A stretch of DNA of 64,000 nt from Diphasiastrum complanatum (Eukaryota; Streptophyta; Lycopodiopsida; Lycopodiales; Lycopodiaceae). Under the pieces are notes generated by a model, which saw only the letters and a program-made list of their open reading frames with translations, had not been told where the DNA came from and did no database searches. The stretch spans positions 1 to 64,000 of the forward strand of contig MU831921.1 of assembly GCA_029204225.1 (NCBI GenBank). The letters run 5' to 3'. Within the stretch, counting starts at the first letter, position 1. Each line of letters opens with the position of its first letter. The translations under genes were made by a program, and so were the position numbers. Of the stretch, positions 26,904 through 37,633 are shown one piece after another.

Positions 26904-27637
26904 TGTCAAAAATTGTGAACTCCTATAACTTTGTCACGAAGTGAAGCGAAGCGACACGAAGCGAACCGAAGGTCAAAGGGCGAACAATTCGCGAAAGTCA
27001 AACGTACCTCGAAAACCCTACGACACAAAACGAAGTGAAGGTCGAAGGTCAAATGATTCGCAAAAGTCAAACATACCTCCAGGACCAAAAGACACGACAC
27101 GACATGACACGAAACAAAAAGAAAACAAAGGAAAATCTTTCGCGCTACCCGCTGGCAGCTCAACGGGCTTGGTGTCTTGTACTTCACGCTCAGCTGAAAG
27201 GGTTAGCAATAACAGAGAATAACTAACTAGTTGATTAGCATTAACGACTCTTGTAATTCTCTGTTTAGCTATCTTGTAAACTCCACACAGTGGAGATATA
27301 AACACAATTTTGGATCAACATTGAGTAAGAAGAGAACAGAGAGAAAAAGAGCAAAACGAAAATGGTTGTGCATGAAAGTCTGCCAATGAGCAAAGCATAG
27401 CGATAGAGCTGAGTGTCAGGCCACCAATGAGCGAGACACTGATCATCTCGCTCTAAAACACAAAAAAAACTGATAATACAGCTGCTCTCTCTTGTCCATC
27501 TCTTTGATTTTCATTGTCTTGATTGCTAGAATGATTTATGTTCTGTGATCTGTAGTCGCATGCCTAGGATCTTAAAGGCTTCTGCATAAGAAAACCAAAC
27601 GAAAACATCTGTTCATGAAACCCATCCGTTCGCGACA
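26904..27637 (+). repeat. Copia LTR with both internal flanks
   Basis: A 734-bp LTR with TGTC...GACA ends. Its left flank is the 3' end of a copia internal region with polypurine tract, and its right flank is a primer-binding site, so one LTR serves both. The first third is rich in CGAA-type direct repeats (GAAGCGACACGAAGCGA). It is related to the LTR at 1790-2641 and to the fragment at 52370-52490. Confidence 0.85.
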
Positions 27638-27650
27638 TGGTATCAAAGCA
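27638..27650 (+). other. Primer-binding site, tRNA-Met type
   Basis: TGGTATCAAAGCA directly follows the LTR end at 27637, with one mismatch to the usual TGGTATCAGAGC core. Sequence from 27651 to about 28057 looks like untranslated leader; no gag is recognisable before the gypsy region begins. Confidence 0.65.
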
Positions 27651-28057
27651 CTCAGGTGTTAACGACAATTCTTACAAATTTTTAGCCACAAAAAAACTTG
27701 ATAAGGCCAAGGAAATCATAAAGACGTACGAACAAAAAATTGTTGTCATACTTCAAGCCACAACTCAAATCCAAATGCTAGTTATGCCAACGTTTTTGCC
27801 ACAAAATTTTGATCAAGGCTAGGATGACCAAGGTTAGGGTTTGATGGATGTTGGATCTTTAGAGCAACTAGAAGAAGTTCAAGTAGGTCAATCGCCACCT
27901 AAAGTTGGGCCATCAACATGAACGATTTAAGCCAAAGAAGTCTTTAAGCGACCGGTTTTTGTCAAGGAGAAATCCAGAGGAGATACCCACATTTGGTAGT
28001 TGATTTGCGGGCTTTCAGAGCTCCGCACAGCTTCTCCACTACCTTCTCAGCCCACTT

Positions 28058-28612
28058 CTAATTTTGAGTGGGGTCGTCCATGGTGAGGGTCAGAGAGAAG
28101 AGATTGCTCAGTGGGAAGCGATCCATATTGGTGGTATGTACTGCAACCATGGTGACGAGGATCTCTGCGGCCCGTAGATGGGGATCCGCAATGAGGCGGA
28201 TAGCGATCCTGTCGTTGGTTTGGGCAATGGTTTTGTCGTCGTCTGTCAGAAACTTGGTAAAGTACTTGGCATCATAGTTGGTGCCCATTCCATGGATTGT
28301 CTCTCCGAGATTAGGAAAGCTGACGCTCTGAAGATCCCCAGGAGAGACGTTGATAATAGTATAGCTGCCACTCTTGGATGTAATCCGGAAAGTTTGGAAC
28401 TCATCCGAATAGGTCAAGTAGGCTGCTCGAATGAGGCTCTCGCTCTGCTGGTTTCGGAAAAGTGTCAGATCAAATCCAAGGTGCGTGAGGATATCCTTGG
28501 CCATTGTGAGTTGCTCAGTGTAATTCTTAAGATAGATCATGACTATATCCCCTGAATAAGGACGAGGGGGTTTACAGTGATGCAAGCTCAACGAGGAATT
28601 GTGGGAAGCCAT
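28058..28612 (-). CDS. Extra ORF at the 3' side of the gypsy element, unknown function
   Basis: An intact 184-residue frame, start taken at ATG 28612 (MASHNSSLSLHHCKPPRPYS). That ATG follows a TATA box at 28678-28687 at a normal promoter distance; the frame is also open upstream to 28900 but across the promoter. The protein is soluble-looking, with no signal peptide or membrane segment. It contains FRITSKSGSYTIINVSPGDL and DRIAIRLIADPHLRAAEILV. The pattern is vaguely reminiscent of ORF1/plant-mobile-type proteins carried by Athila-like gypsy elements, but I cannot assign it. It lies downstream of integrase on the same strand, where some plant gypsy elements carry an additional ORF. No stops or frameshifts, unlike the neighbouring pol. 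Confidence 0.55.
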   Translation of the reverse strand: MASHNSSLSLHHCKPPRPYSGDIVMIYLKNYTEQLTMAKDILTHLGFDLTLFRNQQSESLIRAAYLTYSDEFQTFRITSKSGSYTIINVSPGDLQSVSFPNLGETIHGMGTNYDAKYFTKFLTDDDKTIAQTNDRIAIRLIADPHLRAAEILVTMVAVHTTNMDRFPLSNLFSLTLTMDDPTQN

Positions 28613-28677
28613 GATAACAGTGATTTTAGATTGCTCTGGGCAATCTAAAATGAACTCGTGGAGAGAAGCTGGAGGCC

Positions 28678-28687
28678 TATATATAGA
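28678..28687 (-). promoter_or_regulatory. TATA box ahead of the 184-aa ORF
   Basis: CTATATATAG (self-complementary) lies 66 bases before the ATG at 28612 on minus, giving room for a transcription start and a short leader. The leader contains a perfect 11-bp hairpin (28624-28650, TTTTAGATTGC paired across a 5-base loop). Confidence 0.5.
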
Positions 28688-29053
28688 CTTTTTTTTGGCA
28701 GAAATTCGCAACTTCACCCAAAAATTGTCCTCAACCTCCACGATTTGGTATTGATGGTCGCGAATTTTGAGGCAACTTTCTGAGGGCCCGCGAATTCCTG
28801 TAAGTGATTTTTTTACTGCCAAAAGAAAAAAAACATCTGATAGTGCAAAAATATATCTGATCAGAATTCGCGGAGATAGTAGGAAAATCTTGAGAATCAA
28901 TTTGAGCTCCAGCGAATTGTCTGCAAATTCTGAGAATGGATATCAAATGAACAAAACTATTTTTTTTCTATTTTTAGACAATTTTTCATCTGAGACAGAA
29001 TTCGTGGAGGTCAAAAATGAATCGTGATTTGTGAAAAAAGGGTCAAGCGAATT

Positions 29054-30118
29054 CTATCTGAGATGTTGTGAAAAATTTTGTCTGAAACTAATGACTTTTG
29101 TGCTTTTCTCAGAGAAGACTATTGGTATACCTGATCTGATAGTATCTTGATGGGTGGAACAAGAAATCACAGCAAAAATGTGGTCGAAATGGCATGCAAA
29201 CAATAAAAAGGGAGAAGAGAAAAAAAAGTAGAAAAGAAGCAACTGATACATATCAAGATAAAAGCAAGGTTCGTTATACTTTCTCAGTCGACTCCCATTG
29301 ACTACAGTGTCGAGGATATCACCTTGAAGGGTTTGGAGTTGGACATATCTAGAGGCAAAGATTTTTTCTATTACGTAAGGTCCTTGGCCCGAAAATTTTA
29401 GTTTGCCTTTGAAGGCTTTGGCCTGGTATAGCAGGACCTTATCGCCAACTTGGAAATCTCCAAGTTTCAATGATCGATCATGCCATGCTTTTTGTCGTCG
29501 TTTGTGGACTTGTTGAGCATGGATGCTGATCAGTCGTGTTTCACATAGTTGCTCCAGATGGAATAACCTATTTGCTAGATTCCGAGGAGTATCGAGCTCA
29601 AGGTTGTAGGCTACTCGAAGGGAGGGGATATGGAATTCCACAAGCATAACGGCTTCTTGACCATATGTGAGCTGGAAGGGGGTTAAGCTTGTAGCTCGCT
29701 TCGGGGTAGTGCGATAAGCCCAGAGAGTAGCATGGAGTTTGAGTTCCCAATCAGATGGGCTGGATTCAACGGTTTTGGTGAGAATTCCACATAGGATTTT
29801 ATTGGTGGATTCTGCCTGGCCATTGCAGTGTGGATAGTATGGGAAACTTTTGCGATGTACCACAAAAAATTTGGAAAGAAGATCTACTATGACAGATTTA
29901 AGGAAATGTGTACCCCTATCACTGATAAGCTCTAGAGGACATTCGAACCGAACTATAACCTGTTCATAGAGAAATTTGGCGGTAGAACGAGCGTCAGCAT
30001 TGCGAACAGCTCTTGCTTCGGCCCATTTGGTGCAGTAGTCCGTAGCTACTATGATGTAATGAGATTGTGTGTGTCGAGCAGCAGGACTAATAGGTCCGAC
30101 ATAATCAATTTTCCATTT
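29054..30118 (-). pseudogene. pol: Gypsy integrase core and C-terminus
   Basis: From 30118 down: first catalytic Asp in KIDYVGPISPAARHTQ, second in LISDRGTHF near 29930, then the frame 29863-29054 with the catalytic Glu in GQAESTNKI. The AYRTTPKRATSLTPFQLTYG block and the C-terminal VGDKVLLYQAKAFKGKLKFS and GPYVIEKIF segments, typical of gypsy integrases, follow. A stop separates it from the H2C2 domain at about 30118. The integrase proper ends near 29250; the rest of the frame is tail. Confidence 0.85.
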
Positions 30119-31096
30119 CTAGAAAGCTTGATCAGTGGGTACGAGGTGTAAAGGCATGTAGTTTGTTTTTTGAAAGCGTTTTGTGCATTGGCAGACATCA
30201 CAAGCTTTAGTGTAATTGTGCGTATCCTTAAAGAGTGTTGGCCACCAAAAACCGGCTAAGAGGATTTTCTTAGCAGTTGTTTCAGAAGAGAAATGGCCGA
30301 CACCAATACCTTCATGAGTGAGGAAAATTAAAGAGGGTATTTCTCCTTCAGTAAGACATCGTTGGATAATTCCATCTAACCCTTGCTTGTAGAGTTGTCC
30401 TACAATTAACTTATAAGGTTTAGTTTTGAGGACCAACGCACGTTGTTCAGGTTTAGAGAAGGAAGGATCCATCTGCCGTGAAGTTAAATATTCGGTAATT
30501 TCCTTAGCCCATACAGGTGTAGAGTCAACTTGGAAAAGGATTGCATCTGGTAAATCATCGTTGAAGCCTTGATCAGGGGTAGGAAGGGTAGGGATTCGGG
30601 ATAGATGGTCTGCTAAAAAATACTGAAGTCCCTTACGAACCACGATCCTAAACTCAAATTCTCTCAATAATAGGATCCATCTAGTAATACGGCCAGTGGT
30701 GCAGGTCTTGTTGATGAGATAATGATCAGTGAAGAACGCAAAGACTTTTCCTAGAAGATAATGACGAAACTTCTGAACCGCATATACCATTGCCAAGGCT
30801 TCGCGTTCAGTAGTGGTATAATTGACTTCAGCAGGTATCAATTGTCGACTAAGAAAACGAATTGGGTAGTCCTTTTTGAATTCTCCCAGTTGAGTGAGCA
30901 CTGCTCCAATGGCATACTTGGATGCATCGGTATGCACATGGAATCCTTTAGAATAATCAGGAGCCCGGAGGATGGGTGCATTGGTAAGGGCTTCTTCGAG
31001 GTGATTAAAGGCGACGTGTTGTTCATCCGTCCATTTGGGAACTACAACTACTTTGTAATTTAAGCGTGCTTTGTTAGGAAATTGAAAATAAAGCAC
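30119..31096 (-). pseudogene. pol: Gypsy RNase H and integrase zinc domain
   Basis: An open frame of 325 residues. RNase H motifs: HTDASKYAIGAVLTQ, TEREALAMVYAVQKFRHYLL and FTDHYLINK, then the tether ADHLSRIPTLPTPDQ. The H2C2 zinc module follows (His in THEGIGVGHF, Cys pair in ACDVCQCTKR). The RNase H catalytic acids appear present. It is continuous with RT upstream only across frameshifts. Confidence 0.85.
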
Positions 31097-32140
31097 CGAT
31101 AGTAGTTGGCGTGGCCAAGGAAGGAGTAAACTTCACGTATCGTACGGGGTTACGATAGATTTTGAATGATAAGGATCTTTTCAGGGTCAGTGGCAATGCC
31201 ATTTTGTGAGATAATATGTCCTAACACAATACCGTGGGTTACCCAAATCTAGCATTTTTCAGGATTAAGAGAGATACCGAAGCATTTTGGATAAAAAAAA
31301 TTTCGAACACAGACAAATGACGTATTTCTTCAGAATGTGCTCCTAAATCGTCCAAGTAAACTTCTAAGGTATCGCCCATCTACTGAGAAAAGGCCGCTTG
31401 CATAACACGTTGGAAGGTGCTAGGAGCATTGCAGAGACCAAAAGGCATGACTTTCCAGCAGAAGGTTTCCCATTCTGTGGCAAAGGCGGTTTTGTGTTGA
31501 TTTTATTATATCCGCTAAAGCCATCTAAGAAGGAGTAAGCCTCATCTCCTACTAGATTTTCTCAGATGGATTCTCTGAAAGGTAGTGGAAAATGATCACG
31601 TTCAGTGACGGCATTAAGTTTCTTAAAATCGACACAGATCCGGAGTTTTTCTTTTTTCTTGGGGACGATGACAATTGGGGAGACTCACTCAATATGCTCA
31701 ATTTTATAGATAAATTCCGCGTCTAAGAGGCGTTGTAATTCTTCTTTGATCTTGGCCTTATAGATGGGATTGCATCTGTATGGACGACTCGCAGTGGGCC
31801 TCGCACTCGGTTTAAGTGGGATATGATGCACAACTACTTGGGTGAGAGGCCTTTCATGTCTTTATAGGTCCAGACAGAGATATGTCGATATTTTCACAGG
31901 AGCTTTTCAAGCCGTCTTCGTTGTTCGCGATTGAGATGAGCTCCGACGTGGACAAGATATTTGTTGGTTTCATTTGGCTCACTCAAGGAAAGGGTTATGG
32001 TTTGTGCAGGGCCTTCGTAGGGTGAATTACTAGTGGGCTCACGTTGAGCTTGGGGTAATTTGATTGTGACATCCTCGATCGTATAGTCCTTAAAGTATGC
32101 AGGAACATCATGGGCTGGAGATTCGAGGGGGGCCTTGCCT
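31097..32140 (-). pseudogene. pol: Gypsy reverse transcriptase, frameshifted
   Basis: RT motifs can be read on minus in several frames: RPYRCNPIYKAKIKEELQ near 31780, SPIVIVPKKKEKLRICVDFK near 31680, a FSGYNKI block near 31520, and the polymerase active site as YLDD at 31358-31347. Multiple stops and shifts interrupt it, so no active enzyme could be made. Confidence 0.75.
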
Positions 32141-33616
32141 TTATCTTGCCGAGATGGTGCCTTTTCGGGGACTGGTGTAGGGTAGAGGCAATTTCAGGAA
32201 CTTCCCAAACAATTGTGAGGTCACCCGACGATTGAATTTGAAGTGGTTTTTCATTTTCTCTTTCATAGTATGACCACGTGGTTGAGGTTTCGGTGGTGGA
32301 GAGACAGTTGGTATGTCATGGAGGATCTCGTTATCAATTTGAAAGATAGTCTCCTCCTCATAGAGATCCCATGGATAGTGTGGGCATTTGGGACAGTAGA
32401 ATTTTGTCTCAGGTTTTTCAATTGCAACCTTGGCAACGGATTTCACCTTGGAAGCATGTTGCGGATAGATCTTCGGAGGAAGTGCTTCCATATAGTTGAG
32501 AATCTGAATATCAGAAATGTCCATATCTTCTGGGCAATTCTGAATTTGTAAGACGTTCTCGTCATCAATGAATAAATCGTCTGATTCATTAGTAGGTAGC
32601 CATGCAACATTTAGCAGCTCATCATGGTGCGGAACAATATCAATAAAATTGATATTGATGATGGGTGTATCCAGATCAGGTAATTGGTCGTGATCGATCG
32701 GGTGTGGAGAGGTACAATTATCTTGATGTTGAGCACAATAATCGGCATTCACACAATCAATGGTAGCTAGACTGTGACTCCAGTTTATGATATCAGTAGA
32801 TTTAACATAATGACCTTTTTCATGGCTGGACTGGTATGGCTCAGATATTGAGTTGGTGGCTGAGGATCCCTCGTCATGGATGCGCACAGGTTTGAGTTTA
32901 CCCATTGAGTCAATGGTGACAAAACTGTCACGATTACCAAAAGTGACTCGGCCTTTGCTCCAGTCATGAACGACTCGTGCATTGGTTAGCCACGGACGAC
33001 CAAGTAGTAATTCATAAGAATAGACATTATTGGGAATATCAAGTACTACAAGATCAACAGAAAACTTGAGACCTCCTAGTTTGATCAGCATGTGCGGAAG
33101 GAAACCGGTAGGTCAGACCACACTTTGATCAGCCATTCGAAGCTGACAAGTAGGTTTTGCTAGCTTGTCTCTTAGATTCCATTCCATCATGAGGGATGTG
33201 GAAATGATATTAACCTCGGAACCTCCATTGAGTACTGCTAAAACTTCATGGGATTGATGATGGGTAGCTGGGATTTTGATGTTGCCTCGTTTACTGAGTG
33301 GATTGGTTAGATGTAAGGGCATTTCAGGCAACTCGTCAATAATGGTGGTGGTATTGGATTGGATCTGTTGTTTCCACTGTCCAGCATGCTTCTAGAGTAC
33401 ATGGAAGGGAAGGATGACATTGGCTTGTAGTAAATCTCCCCAGACTTCGGTACCTTCAAGGGTTTTGCTTTCAAAGGGCTTGTGAGGTACTTTATGGGAA
33501 GAGGAAGATTGTTGGTCGACATTGCGGATTTGCTGGCGATACTCATGATACAGCCGAATTTCTTCAGATGGGTGTGGATAAACTATCGAGGTTGAATCAT
33601 CACTTGGAGGAACCGC
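32141..33616 (-). pseudogene. Gypsy protease region and linker
   Basis: The aspartic-protease segment is on minus at 33331-33113. Its active site reads VLNGGSEVNI, whereas family members have Asp (DGGSEVN), so the catalytic Asp is replaced by Asn. The C-terminal protease half follows after a stop at 33112 (from 33091: SYELLLGRPWLTNARVVHDW). A long acidic linker then runs to 32141 with four Cys/His in the FYCPKCPHYPWD block near 32390. The upstream part (33616-33332) is frameshifted. Confidence 0.7.
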
Positions 33617-35043
33617 CTACGGTTGAGTTTTGCTGGGTGCAAGTGTAGGGGTTTGGCGTTGGGTTTGTGCCCGAGTCAAGACCCAAGCAGGATTTGTTTC
33701 AATTGGTAAGGTTTCTATTTGCACTAAACAGACAGGAGTGGTTGGCTTAGATAGGTATGGGCAGTCCTTCACGTGATGTTCAATACCACAGTTTCCACAA
33801 GCTGGAGGAAAGCAGAGTTTATCTGGGCAACGAATACTAGGATGTTTATCTACACTAATAAAGCATCCTCGTATTGTGGGTAGTTGATGTGCGGCAAAGA
33901 CAACTTGGTTTGGGTTGTAAGCTTGGGCATTGGGATCCACCGGTTGAGCGTTAGAATCATAGGTATAATAAACAACCGTTGCAGTAGAGTATTGCTGTTG
34001 AGTATTATCTTCCACATAGTAGGTGGCCGGATCGATGGTATTCAGATCAAGATAATGGACAGCGTTTTGTGGGGTAGGTTGGTTAACAACAAACTATTGA
34101 CGTGGGGATGGGTATTGATTTGGTGCAGGTGGTCGTGGTTGGTAAACTCCTGGTCGTGGCAGAGGTTGTTGTGACGGGTACGGGCGGTAAGATCGATAGA
34201 TGGATGGTTTGTTGGCTGCTGGGAAATGATTTTGTAGTTAAGGGCATTCATTAGCAGTGTGATGCTATGAGCAGATTGGACACCAGACATTTTCCCTTGC
34301 TGGAAAGGATTTCTCAGCAATCTATTTCATGGCGGTTTGAAAATCGGCAGTGAGTTTATCCATATGAGATTGTTGAGCTTTTTGCCAAAAATCCATTTGA
34401 TGTAGAAGTTCAGAAGACTAAGCAATATTATCAGATTTCGGGTGATTAGGACGGTACGGATTCTTAGATTTTTTTTCACGATGGTCAAAGTCATCGTCGG
34501 AACCTTCGTCTTCTTCACGGATAGCATCAGTCATCACATCTTTAAGTTGATCATAAAGGTCAACTGGTTTGAGTTCACGGCGGATGTTTTTTGGCAATCC
34601 AACTAAAAATAGTTTTATGGCCATTCATCTAGTGATATTTTCATCAACACATTCTACTTTGAGACGTTTAAAACACTCAATGTAGTTTCGAACAGACTCT
34701 TCGCGATGCATCTTGATATGAGTAATTTGAATGAACGGGCTCTGAGTCAGTTTGGATGATTTGAAACGCTTGATGAGAGCGTCCTTGAGGGTGGTCCAAG
34801 AAGCAAGATCAGGAGCTTTGAGATTCAAGCACCACTCCTTGGCGGTGCCATAGAGTGCCATGGGAAATAGGCGAAGCTTTTCAGTTTCAGAGGTATCTCC
34901 ATAAAAACGGCATGCATTATCAAAGTCTTGGAGAAATCGGACTGGGTCAGATTCGCCATCGTACTTTGGTGCATCGATACATGGAATTCTTCGTTCCATT
35001 CGTGGAGGAGTCGGATTAGAAGATTCAGCACAGTCACGAGACA
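33617..35043 (-). pseudogene. gag: Gypsy gag
   Basis: Start taken at ATG 35043 (MSRDCAESSNPTPPRMERRI). The Retrotrans_gag core follows (YDGESDPVRFLQDFDNACRF, then AKEWCLNLKAPDLASW). An in-frame TGA at about 34625 is followed at once by the same frame (KLFLVGLPKNIRRELK). A Gln/Asn-rich region and two zinc-knuckle-like sites come next: one near 34290-34250 interrupted by a stop, and an intact-looking CGNCGIEHHVKDC at about 33800-33760. It is broken by stops and shifts. Confidence 0.8.
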
Positions 35044-35880
35044 TGATGCAGAATATAGATGAGCAGGGCAGGACTGTACTTGACAAAAAGGACAGTTTGC
35101 TTGCAGATGGATAGTGTAGGACAAAAACTGGTCTTTCTGATTGTTATAGAATTCGCAGACAGGCTGAGAGATCGTGGAGAGGCAGATAAATCTAACTGTA
35201 ATACTCGCGAATTCTGAAAAAGGCTTTTGAATGTCAGAATAGTGATTTTTTTAGATTTTTTGGAAAAATTTTGGCGTTTCAGAATTCGCAGATAGTACAT
35301 GGAAATCGTGCTCTGTGAGGACGAATTCTTAGGCTGGATGACGAATTCTAACAGAGAGGTTTGACTGGCAGATAGGGAATATAAAGAAAAATGTGATGTT
35401 TTGACAGTAAATGGGCAAAATCTGTGAGATAGAATTCACGGAGCTGCTGAAGGACTGATCTTAATGAGATCTAGCCTCAGTGAAGTCGGCGAATTCTAGG
35501 ACAAAGATTTTGATGAGAAATAAGGGATTTTGACAGTATATCAGGCCGTTTTCTCAAAATCTGAATGTGGTCAGAATTCATGGAGGTGATAAAATGAAAG
35601 ATCAGGGTCTGTTAGGGCTGCAGACAGACTAGCGAATTCTGATATACCTTTTTTGTTGTGAAAAATGTCACTTGGGTCACTTCTTTTGAAGAAAATGCCC
35701 AAGTTGACTCTTTTGTTGCTTCCCGTCGGTTTGAGAAGTTGCTCCGCAGCTCGTGTAGGACCTGGAGAGACGATGCGTGCTGTTTGTTGGTAGATAGAGA
35801 TAAGCACACAAGCAAACATACAACACAGAAGCAAAAAAACAAAAGAAAAGGGAGAAGAAGCTAGGTAGAAAAATACTTAA

Positions 35881-35899
35881 AAAGCGGCAACAGCACCAA
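35881..35899 (-). other. Gypsy primer-binding site, tRNA-Asp-like
   Basis: On minus, TTGGTGCTGTTGCCGCTTT follows the LTR end. The Athila-type site is TGGCGCCGTTGCCGG, so it matches with a few transitions. Confidence 0.6.
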
Positions 35900-36725
35900 T
35901 GTTGGAAGTATTTCTAGTGTGTGCAGTGGCTAGATCTACTTATAGGTATAGTATAGGGATGAAGAGATTCGTCCACTTTTTAAGTTTCTACCAAGGTTCA
36001 AACAGAAATCCGAAACTAAGACGTAATGACGGAAGCACTAAGGCTTACCCAACTAGTGCTCAAAACGGAAATGAAACTATCTAAAGTGACAAAATACAAA
36101 CCCTTGCTAAGACTTACCCAGCTAGCAAGGTGTTTAATCTAAATTCTACTTAACACCCAAAGGGTAATAAAATAATATTGCGACTAATATTAAGAAAATA
36201 AGCAATAAAGAACATGCCACAATAAACCGATGAAAAGGAGGCAAGAGGAGGCCCGAGCACCTTCCCTCAAGCTATGCACCTTTCCAAAGGGAACACAAAT
36301 GACATAGAATGATAATTCTCCAAAATAGAGAGCAAGATAGCTTAATCTCAAAAGTGTTGGTTACAATGCAAATACCTCTCCTTTTATGGCAAGGAGGGTC
36401 TTCCATAAGTGTCTACTAACTTATGGGACTAATCTGTTTCTAGCTTTTCAAGAACTTCTAACTTAGGATTTAGAACTTCAAATTTCTTAACTTAGGAAAA
36501 CTTAAGATAAAATATTTCTAGTCTTAAGTTTTCTAGGTCTAAGTTCTAAATCTAAGTTTAGGCTATTTTATTATTATTTAAGCTTCTACTCATGGACTTA
36601 CAAAACACATGCCATGGCTTGAAGTTTATTGACAGATACTCATATGTGGTCTTACAAAACACATGCCATAGAGTTTTATTATTATTATTATTTTTATTTT
36701 CTCTGTGTTAGCACAGTTGCTAACA
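35900..36725 (-). repeat. Gypsy 5' LTR
   Basis: Bounded by TGTTAGCAAC (minus start, at 36725) and CCAACA (minus end, at 35900), giving 826 bp with TG...CA termini, next to the primer site. The outer boundary is inferred from the terminal bases and from the point where H3-like coding begins (36726). No second copy exists in the window to confirm it. Confidence 0.6.
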
Positions 36726-36815
36726 TTTGAGGATTCCGTTCTGTTGGTTGTGCATGGTAAGTGTGTTACCATCATGCCCAAGGATTTTTATTTCTCAAAA
36801 GACTTTAGGAGATAA
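36726..36815 (+). pseudogene. Histone H3 C-terminal fragment
   Basis: The frame reads FEDSVLLVVHGKCVTIMPKD followed by FYFSKDFRR and a TAA at 36813. Canonical H3 ends [20 protein letters not shown] then IQLARRIRGERA. The match covers helix 2 end, loop L2 and helix 3, with VTIMPKD intact, and the stop falls close to the normal H3 end. The sequence begins exactly at the inferred edge of the gypsy LTR, so the upstream part of the gene may have been separated by that insertion. Substitutions such as Lys-Cys for Lys-Arg, and loss of the terminal RGERA, argue for a diverged or dead copy. A CENH3 origin is less likely because the VTIMPKD block follows canonical H3. Confidence 0.65.
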
Positions 36816-37633
36816 TTCAACCTCCATTTGGATAACGCCAGCACCTCCAAGGATCTACCTCTGGATATAACAGACCTCCCCACCACCTTTAACAAGAAGA
36901 GGAGGTAGTCTCGTCCTACAAAATCAAGATCTCACAGGCCGACTGCTTCCCTACCTCCGAAAGTCATCCCTACAAAGCGGCCTGACATCGTCCTGACCAC
37001 TAGTTCAGCGTCTTCTGAGTCTGAATTAGACTCATGATCAGCTTCTCCTCCTCTTGTTGCTCATCAACCTCCTCAAAAGGTTTCCTCATCGAGGAGCTTG
37101 ATAAGATAACATAGAAATATGTAGATATTGTTTCCAAATCCTATACATTTAATAAGTAAGTCTTTCCAGTTAAGTTATGATGCTTTTAATTTGATGTTTA
37201 TATTTTTTTTAGTAATGATTCTAATTTCATTTTTAATTTTGCAGCCGTCATTGGAGCCTGAACATTCTTTCAATCAAAATAAATGAAGGAGTATCAAATT
37301 TTCTGTGTGTAAAAATAAATTCAGCTAAGAATACACATAGAGAATTTGATTCTCTACTTCATACAACCATTAGAAAAATATCGACAACAGCCAAATCTAT
37401 TGGCGAAATAAAAACAAAAACTATCAAGGTATATAATATTGCTGATATGGATCTTTTTTTGTTTTAATCATCTTTGCATGAATAAATTATTTATCATAAT
37501 TTTAGTAGTTTTCATTTAATATCTATAGTCTGTACAACAAAACAATTCTTTTAGTTGTGCCTGGTGTGTGCTATACAATACAAAGCTATTTTTTGAGTGG
37601 TACAACCTACAAGTGGACGTTGATATTGACAAG
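36816..37633 (+). pseudogene. Ulp1-like (C48) cysteine peptidase, degraded, with introns
   Basis: Downstream of the H3 stop is a Ser/Arg/Pro-rich stretch (SRPTKSRSHRPTASLPPK near 36915-36970) with stops. Exon-like segments follow. One ends near 37154 (KYVDIVSKSYTFN) before a GTAAGT donor. Exon 37245-37428 starts after TTTTGCAG and reads RHWSLNILSIKIN then REFDSLLHTTIRK. Exon 37529-37633 reads QQNNSFSCAWCVLYNTKLFF. Intron phases join without a shift. The order His-Trp, Asp-Ser, Gln and Cys matches the Ulp1/SENP catalytic arrangement (His, Asp, oxyanion-hole Gln, Cys), though DCG has become SCA. An upstream TAG (about 37112) and the changes suggest a pseudogene. A further exon to about 37859 is possible. 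Confidence 0.55.

Larger units (their letters stand above)
29054..36725 (-). mobile_element. Ty3/gypsy retrotransposon, 5' LTR present, 3' LTR not found
   Basis: Read on minus: 5' LTR 36725-35900, primer site 35899-35881 (a diverged tRNA-Asp type, TTGGTGCTGTTGCCGC), leader, gag from about 35043, protease, RT (YLDD at 31358-31347), RNase H, H2C2 zinc region and integrase to about 29250. Domain order is the gypsy order. All genes carry stops or frameshifts. No copy of the LTR is found at the low-coordinate end, so the element is truncated there or its 3' LTR lies outside the window. The extra ORF at 28058-28612 may belong to it. Confidence 0.85.

Noticed and set aside
36726-36815. CENH3 as the origin of the H3 fragment
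   Set aside because: The intact VTIMPKD block follows canonical H3, whereas CENH3 usually diverges there; a CENH3 origin cannot be excluded but is less likely.
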